64,000 bases of DNA from Bacillota bacterium (GTDB taxonomy: Bacteria; Bacillota; Bacilli; Paenibacillales; Paenibacillaceae): the NCBI GenBank assembly GCA_023386495.1, contig JAEWJS010000164.1:1-64000 (forward strand), given 5' to 3'. Position 1 is the first letter of the stretch; the number at the start of each line of letters is the position of its first letter. A model generated the notes under the pieces. The model was not told the DNA's origin, did not search any database, and saw nothing but the letters and a program-made list of their open reading frames with translations. A program made the translations under genes and the position numbers. Below are positions 1 through 8,241 of the stretch, piece by piece.

Positions 1-457
1 CCCGCACGCCCGCTAGTTATCTTGACGGCTCAGTCTCCATCGCAAACCAATCGTCAACACCGCATCATCGCGATGAAATCCTGCGAATGAGTGAGCATTC
101 GTGAGAAAACCTCTTAAATATGAGGGACGGAACACAGCGCCGCTATTCAGCGAACATCGAGCAGTTCTGAATCGTAACGGAACTACGGGACCTTATTGGC
201 ATCATTATGGTGCAATTATTGAGATTGGGCCCACATAAGGTCTCTCTGTTCCGTCCGTTCAAATCGATCGAATACGACAAAATAACGTCTCTGTGTTCCG
301 TTTACGATAGCGTTGACCCGACCATTACCAACCTCCGGCTCTTCCATACCCATCCGTCATACCACCATCCTTCAGCCCTCCCATCCCCATCCGATATACC
401 ATCACCAGCCTCCAGCCCCAGACGCAACACCACCTCCCACCTCCACAGAACAACAAA
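1..457. other. Gene-free left edge
   Basis: No convincing gene. Reading frames exist on the plus strand but they lack ribosome binding sites and their composition is proline/serine/arginine-rich, as in random GC-rich DNA. Short related words (GGAACACAG near 130 and its complement CTGTGTTCC near 293) recur but form no clear element. Confidence 0.5.
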
Positions 458-482
458 AACCGAGCTCGAATCGAGCCCGGTT
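451..482 (-). terminator. Rho-independent terminator after the GH4 gene
   Basis: Inverted repeat 458-469 / 471-482 pairs fully when read on the minus strand (one G-U pair) and is followed by TTTTTGTTG. It sits about 50 bases past the stop of the minus-strand GH4 gene. Confidence 0.8.
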
Positions 483-528
483 CCTCTATCCCGTCAATGC
501 GTTGCCTTGCCCTTGTCGGCCTCGGCCG

Positions 529-2046
529 TCAGTTCGTTGCCTTCGCGCGGTCCTTCCCCTTGTCCGCCTCGGCTGCGTTCTTGTTCGCCGCATCGCGGTC
601 CTGCTGCATCTCCTCGACCGACTTCACCTTGAGCCGCGCCGCGCCTTCGTAATCGCGCGTCGGGATCAGCGTGCCTGCGGCGCGTCCGGCCTCGAGCCGT
701 TCCTTCGCCGCTTCGATCGCGCTGCCGTACTGCGGCAGCCACTTCTCGCCGGCCACCAGCATCTCGTCGACCATCTGCCAGATCTCCTTCGGGTTGCAGA
801 CGGCGCCGACGAGCGGATCCATCATGAACGCCTGGCGCAGCAGCTTGTCGTCGCCGTGCACGGCCGCTTCGACAGCCAAGCGCTGTACGCTGATGCTGAC
901 GTTGCACACCGCGGCTGGGCCTAGCGGCAAATCGCCGACATGCGGCATCGAAATGCCGTTGCCGTCCACATAGCCCGGCGCTTCGATAATCGCGTCGTTC
1001 GGCAGATTCGAGATGACGCCATTGTTAACGACGTTAAAGTGTCCTCGGTAGACGCGGCCCGTCTCCAGCCCTTCGATAATGAACGAACCGTGCTCATAGC
1101 CGCGGTTGTCCGTCTTATAGTCCAGCGCAGGCTCCTTCATCCAGTTCGGAAAATCGGTCTCGAACCAGTTGCGCCCCTCTGTGCATACCCGCAAGTAACC
1201 GCCCGTCTCCCCGTTGATCCAGACGCCGAGGTCGATCCAATCCGTGATCTCCTGCGGGCGCTTGCGGTACCAAGGCACGTATTCGCTCAAGTGCCCGTTC
1301 GATTCCGTGCTGTAGTAGCCGAACCGGCGCAGCATGTCGATCCGCACCTTCTCCGTCCGGCTGAAATCCGGATGATTCTCGAATGCCTCGAGCAGTTCGC
1401 CCGTCAGATCCTTGCCGTTGTGGCGAATCTGCACGTACCAAGTCTGATGGTTGATGCCCGCGCAGATGATATCGACTTCATGCTTCTTCAGCCCGAACAC
1501 TTCCGCGATCTGCTGGTGGCCGTGCTGCACGCCGTGGCAGAGGCCGATCGTGTTCACGCCGCCGTACTTGTTGCAAGCCCAAGTGAGCATCGCCATCGGG
1601 TTCGCGTAATTAAGCAGCAGCACGTCCTTCGCCGCTACCTCGCGGATGTCCTTGCAGATGTCCAGCATCACCGCGATGCCGCGCTGGCCGTACATAATGC
1701 CGCCTGCGCAGAGCGTATCGCCGACGCATTGGTCCACGCCGTAGCGCAGCGGAATGTCGACATCCGTCGCGAATGCCTCCAGGCCGCCCACGCGGATTGT
1801 GCACAGCACGTATTTCGCGTCCCGCAGCGCTTCGCGCCGATCCGTCGTCGATTGGATCTGAATGTCGAGGCCGTTCTCGCGAATATCCCGTTGACACAGC
1901 TCCGTTACCATCTCCAGATTGTGCGCATTGATGTCCGTAAACGCAACCTGAATATTCTTGAACTCCGGCACGGACAACAGATCGCGCAGCAGGCCGCGCG
2001 TGAACCCGATGCTGCCTGCACCGATGAAAGTTACTTTGAATGACAT
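529..2046 (-). CDS. GH4 alpha-galactosidase/alpha-glucosidase family hydrolase (MelA-like)
   Basis: A 505-residue family-4 glycoside hydrolase. This family cleaves alpha-glycosides by an NAD- and Mn-dependent oxidation/elimination route in the cytoplasm. The N-terminal NAD-binding motif GAGSIGFT is at residues 9-16. The substrate-site NYANPM is at 146-151, and the metal-ligand motifs GLCHG (Cys170) and GINH (His200) are intact. Similarity to MelA (for example ESNGHLSEYVPWY) favours alpha-galactosidase, but alpha-galacturonidase or alpha-glucosidase cannot be excluded. The protein is longer than the usual 430-450 residues; the extra is a Lys/Asp/Ala-rich C-terminal tail from about residue 460. 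The start is preceded by GGGAGG. The AraC regulator and SGNH esterase just upstream on the same strand probably belong to the same sugar-use unit. Confidence 0.85.
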   Translation of the reverse strand: MSFKVTFIGAGSIGFTRGLLRDLLSVPEFKNIQVAFTDINAHNLEMVTELCQRDIRENGLDIQIQSTTDRREALRDAKYVLCTIRVGGLEAFATDVDIPLRYGVDQCVGDTLCAGGIMYGQRGIAVMLDICKDIREVAAKDVLLLNYANPMAMLTWACNKYGGVNTIGLCHGVQHGHQQIAEVFGLKKHEVDIICAGINHQTWYVQIRHNGKDLTGELLEAFENHPDFSRTEKVRIDMLRRFGYYSTESNGHLSEYVPWYRKRPQEITDWIDLGVWINGETGGYLRVCTEGRNWFETDFPNWMKEPALDYKTDNRGYEHGSFIIEGLETGRVYRGHFNVVNNGVISNLPNDAIIEAPGYVDGNGISMPHVGDLPLGPAAVCNVSISVQRLAVEAAVHGDDKLLRQAFMMDPLVGAVCNPKEIWQMVDEMLVAGEKWLPQYGSAIEAAKERLEAGRAAGTLIPTRDYEGAARLKVKSVEEMQQDRDAANKNAAEADKGKDRAKATN

Positions 2047-2094
2047 GAGAATCAGCCTCCCATAAGATAGCTTATCGCTTCAATACATGAGGCT

Positions 2095-2103
2095 ATTGTA
2101 GCA
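2095..2103 (-). promoter_or_regulatory. Candidate extended -10 promoter of the GH4 gene
   Basis: On the minus strand TGCTACAAT gives an extended -10 (TGnTACAAT) about 50 bases before the GH4 start. No good -35 is visible at 17 bases, which would fit activator-dependent transcription by the neighbouring AraC protein. This is inferred from sequence only. Confidence 0.4.
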
Positions 2104-2155
2104 AGCACTAGACGGGAAGCGTTATCAAATTCATGACTTGTTCCAGCTCAAACTG

Positions 2156-3085
2156 TCAAAGATCCTCACTTGTCTCCGAAGCGAACCGATGCGTATCGAT
2201 CATTCTGCGGTAATCGGCTGGCGTCGAACCCGTATGTTTTTTGAATAGCATATGGAGATATTGCCGGCTTCCCACGCCGACGTAATCGGCTATCTCGAGC
2301 ACGGGAATATCGGTCTGCCGGAGCAGCATCTTCGCCTTCTCCATGCGGAAGTATGTCAAATATTCCATGATCGAGGTGCCTGCCTCCGCCTTGAAGATCC
2401 GCTGCAGATAGCCGGGATGCAGGTTGACATGGGCCGCAATCTCCTTGATCTGGAGCTGCCGATCGTAATTCTGATGCAGGAATTCGATCGTGCGCCGCAC
2501 GTAGACCTCCCGGTTCTCTGCGCCGCTGGCAGCCTTGGCATGGTAGAGACCGGCGATCAGAATGAGCAGTTGCGTCAGCAGCAGGTGGACCATGATTCCC
2601 CTGCGGGTAGGACTGTCCAGTTCGAGTACAAGACTTTTCAATACATGATACACATCATGCGGCTCGCGCAGCACGAGGAACGGGTCCTGACATGCGAACA
2701 GCTTGGCTAGCGCTTCGTCCTCTTCGGCCAGCGACTGCATCGTCGGAAACCGCGCGGAACGCCCCTCCGCCGACTCCTCAAACCGGAATTCAGCATTCAG
2801 CATACGGCAGGATTCGGGAACAAGCAGCCGATGCGGAACGTTCCCGTCCAGGAAAATAAACTCGCCCTTCGTAAGGTTGATCGTATGCCGTCCACTGCTT
2901 CCGGCAGCCGAATCAGCGGCAAGCTCAACCGTGCAATTGCCGCTGATGACATACATAATCTCCATCGAACGATGCGTGTGATCGCTCATCCGATAGTCCC
3001 GCCACTCCCTAAAATAATAAGCGGTGACGACAGGTCGATAAGACCCTGCCGCCAACCGCTCAGGAAACAAGCCAGTCGCACTCAT
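2156..3085 (-). CDS. AraC family transcriptional regulator with cupin-type sensor domain
   Basis: 309 residues. The N-terminal half contains a cupin-like sugar-sensing region (HTHRSMEIMYVISG, then LTKGEFIFLDGNVPHRL). The C-terminal 100 residues form the paired AraC helix-turn-helix (IKEIAAHVNLHPGYLQRIFK and ILEIADYVGVGSRQYLHMLFKKHTG). A longer frame to 3178 exists, but the ATG at 3085 is preferred. It overlaps the stop of the upstream esterase as ATGA, a typical translational coupling, and the longer N-terminus does not resemble the family. It is likely the local regulator of the adjacent GH4 glycosidase; the ligand is unknown. Confidence 0.85.
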   Translation of the reverse strand: MSATGLFPERLAAGSYRPVVTAYYFREWRDYRMSDHTHRSMEIMYVISGNCTVELAADSAAGSSGRHTINLTKGEFIFLDGNVPHRLLVPESCRMLNAEFRFEESAEGRSARFPTMQSLAEEDEALAKLFACQDPFLVLREPHDVYHVLKSLVLELDSPTRRGIMVHLLLTQLLILIAGLYHAKAASGAENREVYVRRTIEFLHQNYDRQLQIKEIAAHVNLHPGYLQRIFKAEAGTSIMEYLTYFRMEKAKMLLRQTDIPVLEIADYVGVGSRQYLHMLFKKHTGSTPADYRRMIDTHRFASETSEDL

Positions 3086-3747
3086 TGCTGCATCCGCTGC
3101 CAATCGAAGCCGACTGCTTTCAGGAAGGCGCGTGCCAGCACCATATGACCGGCCTGCGTCGGATGGACGCGATCCCAAGCCAGCGTGGCCGAATACAGAT
3201 GCGCCAGCACCTTGTTGAATGCCGCTTGCGTATCGACGAACAGCGCGCCTTCCGTATCCGCGGCAACTTTCCGCACTACGGCACCGTATTCGTCCATCGT
3301 CTTGCGCATCGCATCGGTTGCATTGCTCTCCAGGTAGAACGGCGTCATTAACACAAGGCCTTTCACGTTCGGACGGGACACCGCCACGAGCTCGCGCAGC
3401 GTGCGTTCATACTCGTCGATGTAGACATGGTGGTCGGTCATGAACGGCAGATCATACTGCCGCCACACATCATTGATCCCGATCATGATCGAGAGCCAAT
3501 CCGGCCGCTGGTCCGTGACATCCGTCTCCCAGCGAGCCTTCAGATCGCGGACCGTATTGCCGCCCGTCCCCATGTTGACGACACGAATGCCCAACTCAGG
3601 ATACGTCGATTGCAGCAACGCGTCTACGAGTGCCACGTACCCCTTGCCGGTTGCCCCGAAAAGCCCTTCGCCGACCGGACGCGCGCGGTCGCAGTCCGTG
3701 ATCGAATCGCCGATGAACAACAGCTTCTGCCCTTGCTCCAATTTCAT
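3082..3747 (-). CDS. SGNH/GDSL hydrolase (probable carbohydrate esterase)
   Basis: 221 residues with all SGNH blocks: GDSIT at 13-17 (nucleophile Ser15), the block II glycine near 60 (NMGTGGNT), GIND at 90-93 (oxyanion Asn92) and DRVHP at 192-196 (catalytic Asp192 and His195). There is no signal peptide, so it is cytoplasmic. Members of this subgroup remove acetyl or acyl groups from sugars, which fits a place directly upstream of, and overlapping by four bases, the AraC regulator of a glycosidase. The start has GGGGAG eight to ten bases upstream. The exact substrate cannot be read from sequence. Confidence 0.85.
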   Translation of the reverse strand: MKLEQGQKLLFIGDSITDCDRARPVGEGLFGATGKGYVALVDALLQSTYPELGIRVVNMGTGGNTVRDLKARWETDVTDQRPDWLSIMIGINDVWRQYDLPFMTDHHVYIDEYERTLRELVAVSRPNVKGLVLMTPFYLESNATDAMRKTMDEYGAVVRKVAADTEGALFVDTQAAFNKVLAHLYSATLAWDRVHPTQAGHMVLARAFLKAVGFDWQRMQQ

Positions 3748-3778
3748 CGTTCAACCACTCCCCTATGTAGTCAAATTC

Positions 3779-4531
3779 TTACCTGCAGTACGCCACAACA
3801 TCGCGGTAGGACAACTGACCGCCGAACAAGTCGAGCGCGCTGCCGACCGTAATGTCGAGCTTGCCGCCCGTCAGCCTTCGGAACAGTTCAAGGTCCTCCA
3901 AGGATCGCGCGCCGCCTGCATAGGTCGTCGGAATCGTCACCCAAGATGCCAACTGTTCGACGAGCCGTTCCAGAATGCCGGTACGCTTACCTTCGACGTC
4001 GACAGCATGCACGAGGAACTCATCGCAATAGGCTTCAAGCCCGCGTATACTGTCCGCCGTCAGCTCAAAATCGCTGAACGTCGTCCATTGGTTCGTGACG
4101 ACATACCACTTACCGTCCTTCTCCTTGCAGCTAAGATCGATGACGAGCCTGTCCTTGCCGACCTCCGCCAAAATCTTATCGAGGTTGTCCTGCTGCAGCT
4201 TACCGTTCTGAAAGACGTAAGAGGTCACAATCACATGCGACGCGCCGCGTTCCAGCCAATCGGCCGCGTTGTCGGCATGAATGCCGCCGCCGATCTGAAG
4301 GCCGCCTGGATAAGCACGGAGCGCCTCGCTTGCTGCCGCTTCATTCCCGCCGCCCAGCATAATGACATGTCCGCCTGTTAAGCCGTCCTGCCGGAACTGC
4401 TCCGCGTAGTACGCCGGATCGCGGTCGGATACGAAATTTTCAACGACATCCGCCGCATTCGACGTGAGCGTCTCGCCTACTATTTGCTTCACTTTCCCTT
4501 GATGCAGATCGATGCACGGTCTGAACTTCAT
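3779..4531 (-). CDS. hisA: HisA, eukaryotic-type ProFAR isomerase
   Basis: 250 residues. It catalyses the Amadori rearrangement of ProFAR to PRFAR in histidine biosynthesis, in a TIM barrel. The sequence follows the fungal/plant HIS6 form rather than ordinary bacterial HisA. CIDLHQGKVKQIVG is at 6-19 (catalytic Asp8), QIGGGI at 79-84, VIDLSC at 130-135 (catalytic Asp132) and TTYAGGARS at 202-210, followed by ITVGSALDLFGG. The gene stands alone among unrelated genes and not in a his operon. The start codon is ATG with a rather distant GAAGGG. It could be the only HisA of the organism or a second, transferred copy. Confidence 0.85.
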   Translation of the reverse strand: MKFRPCIDLHQGKVKQIVGETLTSNAADVVENFVSDRDPAYYAEQFRQDGLTGGHVIMLGGGNEAAASEALRAYPGGLQIGGGIHADNAADWLERGASHVIVTSYVFQNGKLQQDNLDKILAEVGKDRLVIDLSCKEKDGKWYVVTNQWTTFSDFELTADSIRGLEAYCDEFLVHAVDVEGKRTGILERLVEQLASWVTIPTTYAGGARSLEDLELFRRLTGGKLDITVGSALDLFGGQLSYRDVVAYCR

Positions 4532-4601
4532 TCGATATCGCTACCCTTCGCTTCCTTATTCACGTACCACAATACTGCAACGAGAGGCATCTTGTCTATC
4601 T

Positions 4602-5081
4602 TTACGTCAATTCCAGGCGCATGCGGATCATGTCCACGCAAGGGATTCCGTTCTCGATGATCGGATGATCATAATGCCGCAGGAAAAAATCACGATCCAC
4701 GCCTACAATGCGGAATCCGCACTTCTGGTACAGCGCCAGCTGCACGACACCGGAATTGCCCGTTCCGATCTCGACCGTCCGGGCTCCCATTGCACGGGCC
4801 TGTTCGATCGCATCGCACACAAGGCGCTTGCCGATCCCTTGTCCGTGCAGCGGCTCCGCGACTGCGATATTCACGATCTCGACCGTATCCGGCCGCGTTC
4901 GAATCAGGACATAGACGCCCACCGGCTCCGTCCTGCTTGCGTCGTCGAATGCAAGGTAACAATCGCCTCGTCCGAGATACTCATCCACTAATCTTTTCGA
5001 TTCATCGGCCAATAACAACAGCTCATAGGGGATGGAATCGCTTGCATTCATTCGTCTCGTATACACGTTCATGTTGTTCAT
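4602..5081 (-). CDS. GNAT family N-acetyltransferase
   Basis: About 159 residues from the ATG at 5081 (MNNMNVYTRR). A longer frame to 5126 exists, but GGGGGCAGGACGG lies upstream of 5081. The acetyl-CoA binding motif A is clear (VAEPLHGQGIGKRLVCDAIEQAR), followed by the motif B region ALYQKCGFRIVGVDRDFF. The overall form resembles small-molecule or aminoglycoside-type acetyltransferases of Bacillales. The substrate is unknown. It is transcribed with the neighbouring minus-strand genes but separated from HisA by 70 bases, so it may be an independent unit. Confidence 0.8.
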   Translation of the reverse strand: MNNMNVYTRRMNASDSIPYELLLLADESKRLVDEYLGRGDCYLAFDDASRTEPVGVYVLIRTRPDTVEIVNIAVAEPLHGQGIGKRLVCDAIEQARAMGARTVEIGTGNSGVVQLALYQKCGFRIVGVDRDFFLRHYDHPIIENGIPCVDMIRMRLELT

Positions 5082-5247
5082 ACCGTTTCCGTCCTGCCCC
5101 CATTCCGTTTTATTTCCATGCACCATTTCCCGGGCAAGCGCATGAATCGACTGAATTCTTACTCAATTCCGACAAAAATACACTTTCATTTTCGACACAA
5201 TTATTCCATTCCGACATCCTGTCGAATACGCTTACAATCCTTGAAAA

Positions 5248-5964
5248 TCATACTCCGTCACCTTTACACGCCAGGAACGTGACCACATCCGAATAAAGCT
5301 TCACCGCTCTCCCATCGCGCTCGATATCGAAGGCAAGCGGCTTGATATGGAAACGCTTCACATTCCAGCCGCGATAAGCATCGCCGATGGCTGCCAGCAG
5401 CTGCTCCGTCGAGAGCAGCACCTCGAACATCGGGTCGAGTTCGCGCCCCGTATCGGTTACGACCTCGCGATGGTTACAGCCGATGATCAGACAGACCGCG
5501 CCTCCGGTTGTTGTCCCGCGTGCAAGCTCGCCTAATTTTCGCATGAAGATCTCTTCCGAGCTTACATGCTCGAGCGTAGACACCGCGACGATATAGTCGT
5601 AGACCGCCTCGCCGATCTCGAAATGATCGATGTCCGACAGCCTGGTCTCGATGCCTTCCCTGACACCATGCTGCTCGCTGTAGCGCGCCAACTGGTCCAA
5701 TGCCGACTGCAACAGGTCAACACACACGACTGTACCCCCGCGAGGAGCTATAGCCCGCGCGATCGGGATCGCATTACGCCCGACGCCGCTGCCGAGATCG
5801 AGCACGCGAAGCGCCTCCCGCTCTTGCAGATATTCCAAGCCATCGAGCACGGTCTTCACCGGCTTATGCAGCCATGAACCCGGCGCGAATAAAGCGTGCT
5901 TGCTGTAGCAAGCTTCATGATAAGCCGCTTCTTGCTCACGGATATGCGCTATACGTTCGTCCAT
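5248..5964 (-). CDS. Class I SAM-dependent methyltransferase
   Basis: About 238 residues. The SAM-binding motif I is VLDLGSGVGRNAIPIARAI, motif II carries the acidic residue in VVCVDLL, and post-motif DYIVAVSTLEHVSSEE follows. The start at 5964 (MDERIAH) is chosen because GGGAGGGAGGTGG lies just upstream. An in-frame ATG at 5991 overlaps the stop of the upstream HAD gene and contains this ribosome site inside the coding region. It sits 23 bases behind the HAD phosphatase, probably co-transcribed. The substrate is unknown. Confidence 0.8.
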   Translation of the reverse strand: MDERIAHIREQEAAYHEACYSKHALFAPGSWLHKPVKTVLDGLEYLQEREALRVLDLGSGVGRNAIPIARAIAPRGGTVVCVDLLQSALDQLARYSEQHGVREGIETRLSDIDHFEIGEAVYDYIVAVSTLEHVSSEEIFMRKLGELARGTTTGGAVCLIIGCNHREVVTDTGRELDPMFEVLLSTEQLLAAIGDAYRGWNVKRFHIKPLAFDIERDGRAVKLYSDVVTFLACKGDGV

Positions 5965-5987
5965 GCAAGCCACCTCCCTCCCGGACA

Positions 5988-6707
5988 TCACTCTGCCGCA
6001 ACCTCACGTTCTGTGTTCAGAATCCGTCCTGTCAGCTCTTCCAGGCTGCGAATCGCATACCGAGGACGCACCGCAGCCGGCATCGGCTTGCCATGCTTAT
6101 TATAGTAGCAGAAATCAACGCCAGATCGCAGCGCTCCCTGATAGTCATCCTCGAGCGAATCGCCCACGAATAACACTTCACGCGGCTTGGCGTCCAGCTC
6201 ACGCAGCGCCAGCTCGAATATTTCTTGCTGGGGCTTGCGGCAATTGACCTCGTCCGAGATGATAATCGAGCGAAACATCGCATGAATGCCTCCGGCCAAT
6301 AGACGTTTGCGCTGCGATTCGCTTATGCCGTTCGTGATCAGCCCCAGGTCGAACCGTCCGCGAAGATCGGCTAACAGTTGCTCCGCGCCGTCCTCCCAAT
6401 GGATCACCTTACAGAAGTACGCCCAGTAAGCCGCACCCAGCGCATCATGCGCGATGTCCGTCGGTGCCAGCGAATCGCGAAAAGCGTAGCGCAGCACCTC
6501 GTGGATCGACTTCGTCTCCCCGCCGTTCACGAAATCGGTCCAATACTTGAAGCTGTTGCCTCGGTATACGTGCCAGAACGACTCCCAAGCGTCCGGTTGA
6601 TCCACGAACAGTCCGTAGTCCTTGCATGTACGCTGCATCGCGTCTAACTCGCACCGATCATAGTCAAGCAGCGTATTGTCCAAGTCGAAAATAATCGCTT
6701 TATACAT
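5988..6707 (-). CDS. HAD hydrolase, YjjG-type pyrimidine nucleotidase family
   Basis: 239 residues. HAD motif I is DLDNTLLD (nucleophile Asp8, Asp10), motif II is LITNG, motif III is the Lys in NCRKPQQEIF, and motif IV is FVGDSLEDDYQGA. A helical cap lies between motifs I and II, as in YjjG, which hydrolyses pyrimidine nucleoside monophosphates including non-canonical ones. A role in nucleotide-pool cleaning is inferred from the family. It is the first gene of a two-gene unit with the following methyltransferase. Confidence 0.8.
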   Translation of the reverse strand: MYKAIIFDLDNTLLDYDRCELDAMQRTCKDYGLFVDQPDAWESFWHVYRGNSFKYWTDFVNGGETKSIHEVLRYAFRDSLAPTDIAHDALGAAYWAYFCKVIHWEDGAEQLLADLRGRFDLGLITNGISESQRKRLLAGGIHAMFRSIIISDEVNCRKPQQEIFELALRELDAKPREVLFVGDSLEDDYQGALRSGVDFCYYNKHGKPMPAAVRPRYAIRSLEELTGRILNTEREVAAE

Positions 6708-6739
6708 CCGTTCGCCCTCGCATTCCCGTGAATGGCAAA

Positions 6740-6774
6740 CGCCCGAGTATCCGGATCGCTCAATCCCTCGGGCG
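6740..6774 (-). terminator. Possible terminator hairpin
   Basis: CGCCCGAG (6740-6747) pairs with CTCGGGCG (6767-6774), and the loop contains a second small palindrome (ATCCGGAT). It lies downstream of the minus-strand stalk-domain gene. Only a short T stretch follows, so termination is plausible but not strong. Confidence 0.45.
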
Positions 6775-6865
6775 CTGCATAATACGTATAATTTATCATG
6801 AATCGGCGCAATTGTAATCCCTTATTCAGGAAAATGCCTGCCGCATGCAGCTGACTTCCGCGCGC

Positions 6866-8038
6866 TTATCGATCGATAACGTACTTGTCGCCGCCCAGCT
6901 GAATCTCGCGAAGCGAGCCCTCCTCATGGAGGAAAAAGAGCAGCTTGGCAGCGGTACCGTCCTCGAACGTGAGCGTCATCGTATTCCCTTCGATCTTATA
7001 CTTGCCTGATTGTTGCTGGGTCTGGGCATCCGACGAGCCCGCAATAGCGAGGCTGCCGCGCTCGAAGGTGCCATCGGTGCGGAACGTGATCACGTCCTTC
7101 CAAGCCGTTGAATCGGGGTCAATGCCGATATACCCGTTATAGCCGATATGCGCATACGTGCCGTTCAGCACGAGGTCTGCCTCAACCGGCTTCACCGCGT
7201 TCAATAGCACGCTGTCGATACTCAGCTGACCGTGTTCCGTAACGCGGACCGGGTAGCTCTCGCCGCTGCTCAGCGTCAGCGCGTCATTCGCGATGACATA
7301 GATGCTGCAGCCGTCCCGATCGCAATCGATTGTCTCCGGTCCGCCCCCTTGCGGAAGACCGACATAGACGGAATTGCCAGGCATGAAGGTATAGAGCTCC
7401 CAGCACAATCCGCCGCATTCATAACCGCCCATATCGGCTCGGTACCCGGCATACATCCCTTGAAGGGCGTTCAGATCAACCGGGGCAACGGCTGGTTCGG
7501 GCAGCGCCGGATGTTGATTCGAATTGTACGCTGCCAACAGCTCCAGCATCTGCTCGCGCTCGATGCCTAGCCGACCCAGCATGGCCGGCGTCAAGATCGA
7601 GATTTCGCGGAATGCAGGGTCCCAATGGACAACGGAACGGGATGCTTCACCAATGAAACGCAACGGCACCCACGTCACCCCGTCCATCAACAGCGGCGCT
7701 TGGCTCAACGTCAGTGCCCGGCCGTTCACGAAAGCCTGCTCATCATCCAATCGCAGCACGATCACCAATTCTTCGGCTATGGCCGTCACCTGTCGATTGG
7801 CAGCATGCCATTCTACGGCAAAGCCCATCGCTTCGAACAGTGCGCGCGCCGGCACCATCGTCGTACCGTTGATCGGAACAGGGTCGGAATCGAACGTCAT
7901 GACCGAGGCATCGATAACGATTTTAATCGCGGACTGCTCCGGTTCATCTTCGGCATTGGCCTGTGACGGCCATACGGCCAGTGCGATCCCGATAATCAAT
8001 AGGTACGTGAACGGATACGACCAGCTTCTTCTCCCCAA
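6866..8038 (-). CDS. Secreted protein with copper-amine-oxidase N-terminal (stalk) domain
   Basis: 390 residues. It has a Sec signal peptide (hydrophobic YLLIIGIALAV, cleavage near ANA-ED at residue 29). A stalk domain, roughly residues 38-150, shows the typical PINGTTMVPARALFEAMG, VTAIAEE and WVPLRFIGEA pattern. In Paenibacillaceae this domain is common on exported cell-wall-associated proteins and is not evidence for an oxidase. The C-terminal 240 residues are unassigned; a Cys-containing stretch (ECGGLC, DCDRDGC) may form disulfides, and the end resembles a small lipocalin-like beta unit (SGKYKIEGNTMTLTFEDG). The start is a TTG behind GGAGGAGG. Confidence 0.7.
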   Translation of the reverse strand: MGRRSWSYPFTYLLIIGIALAVWPSQANAEDEPEQSAIKIVIDASVMTFDSDPVPINGTTMVPARALFEAMGFAVEWHAANRQVTAIAEELVIVLRLDDEQAFVNGRALTLSQAPLLMDGVTWVPLRFIGEASRSVVHWDPAFREISILTPAMLGRLGIEREQMLELLAAYNSNQHPALPEPAVAPVDLNALQGMYAGYRADMGGYECGGLCWELYTFMPGNSVYVGLPQGGGPETIDCDRDGCSIYVIANDALTLSSGESYPVRVTEHGQLSIDSVLLNAVKPVEADLVLNGTYAHIGYNGYIGIDPDSTAWKDVITFRTDGTFERGSLAIAGSSDAQTQQQSGKYKIEGNTMTLTFEDGTAAKLLFFLHEEGSLREIQLGGDKYVIDR

Positions 8039-8241
8039 GCTTATCCTCCTCCTTCACCCATGCGCGTTACGATCAATATCTACGCTACTTGGATCAGGCG
8101 CGGCTTCCAAGGGGCGCGAGTCGCAACTTCGCTTGCGTTTTTTGTTGAAGGAGGTTGAGATGTGTTAGGCCTTGGAATCGGACGGGTATCAAGCTTGTAA
8201 TTAACCACGCCAGCCATCCTCTCCGCTATATAGAAGAACTG

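Noticed and set aside
207..924. Plus-strand frames at the left edge, partly opposite the GH4 gene
   Set aside because: Proline/serine/arginine-rich, no ribosome site, and partly the antisense of a well-supported gene.
940..2043. 367-codon plus-strand frame opposite the GH4 gene
   Set aside because: Antisense shadow of a gene with clear family motifs, typical of GC-rich DNA.
8147..8168. Strong GAAGGAGG followed by ATG TGT TAG on the plus strand
   Set aside because: A two-codon frame with no plus-strand gene after it; probably chance in a GC-rich gap.
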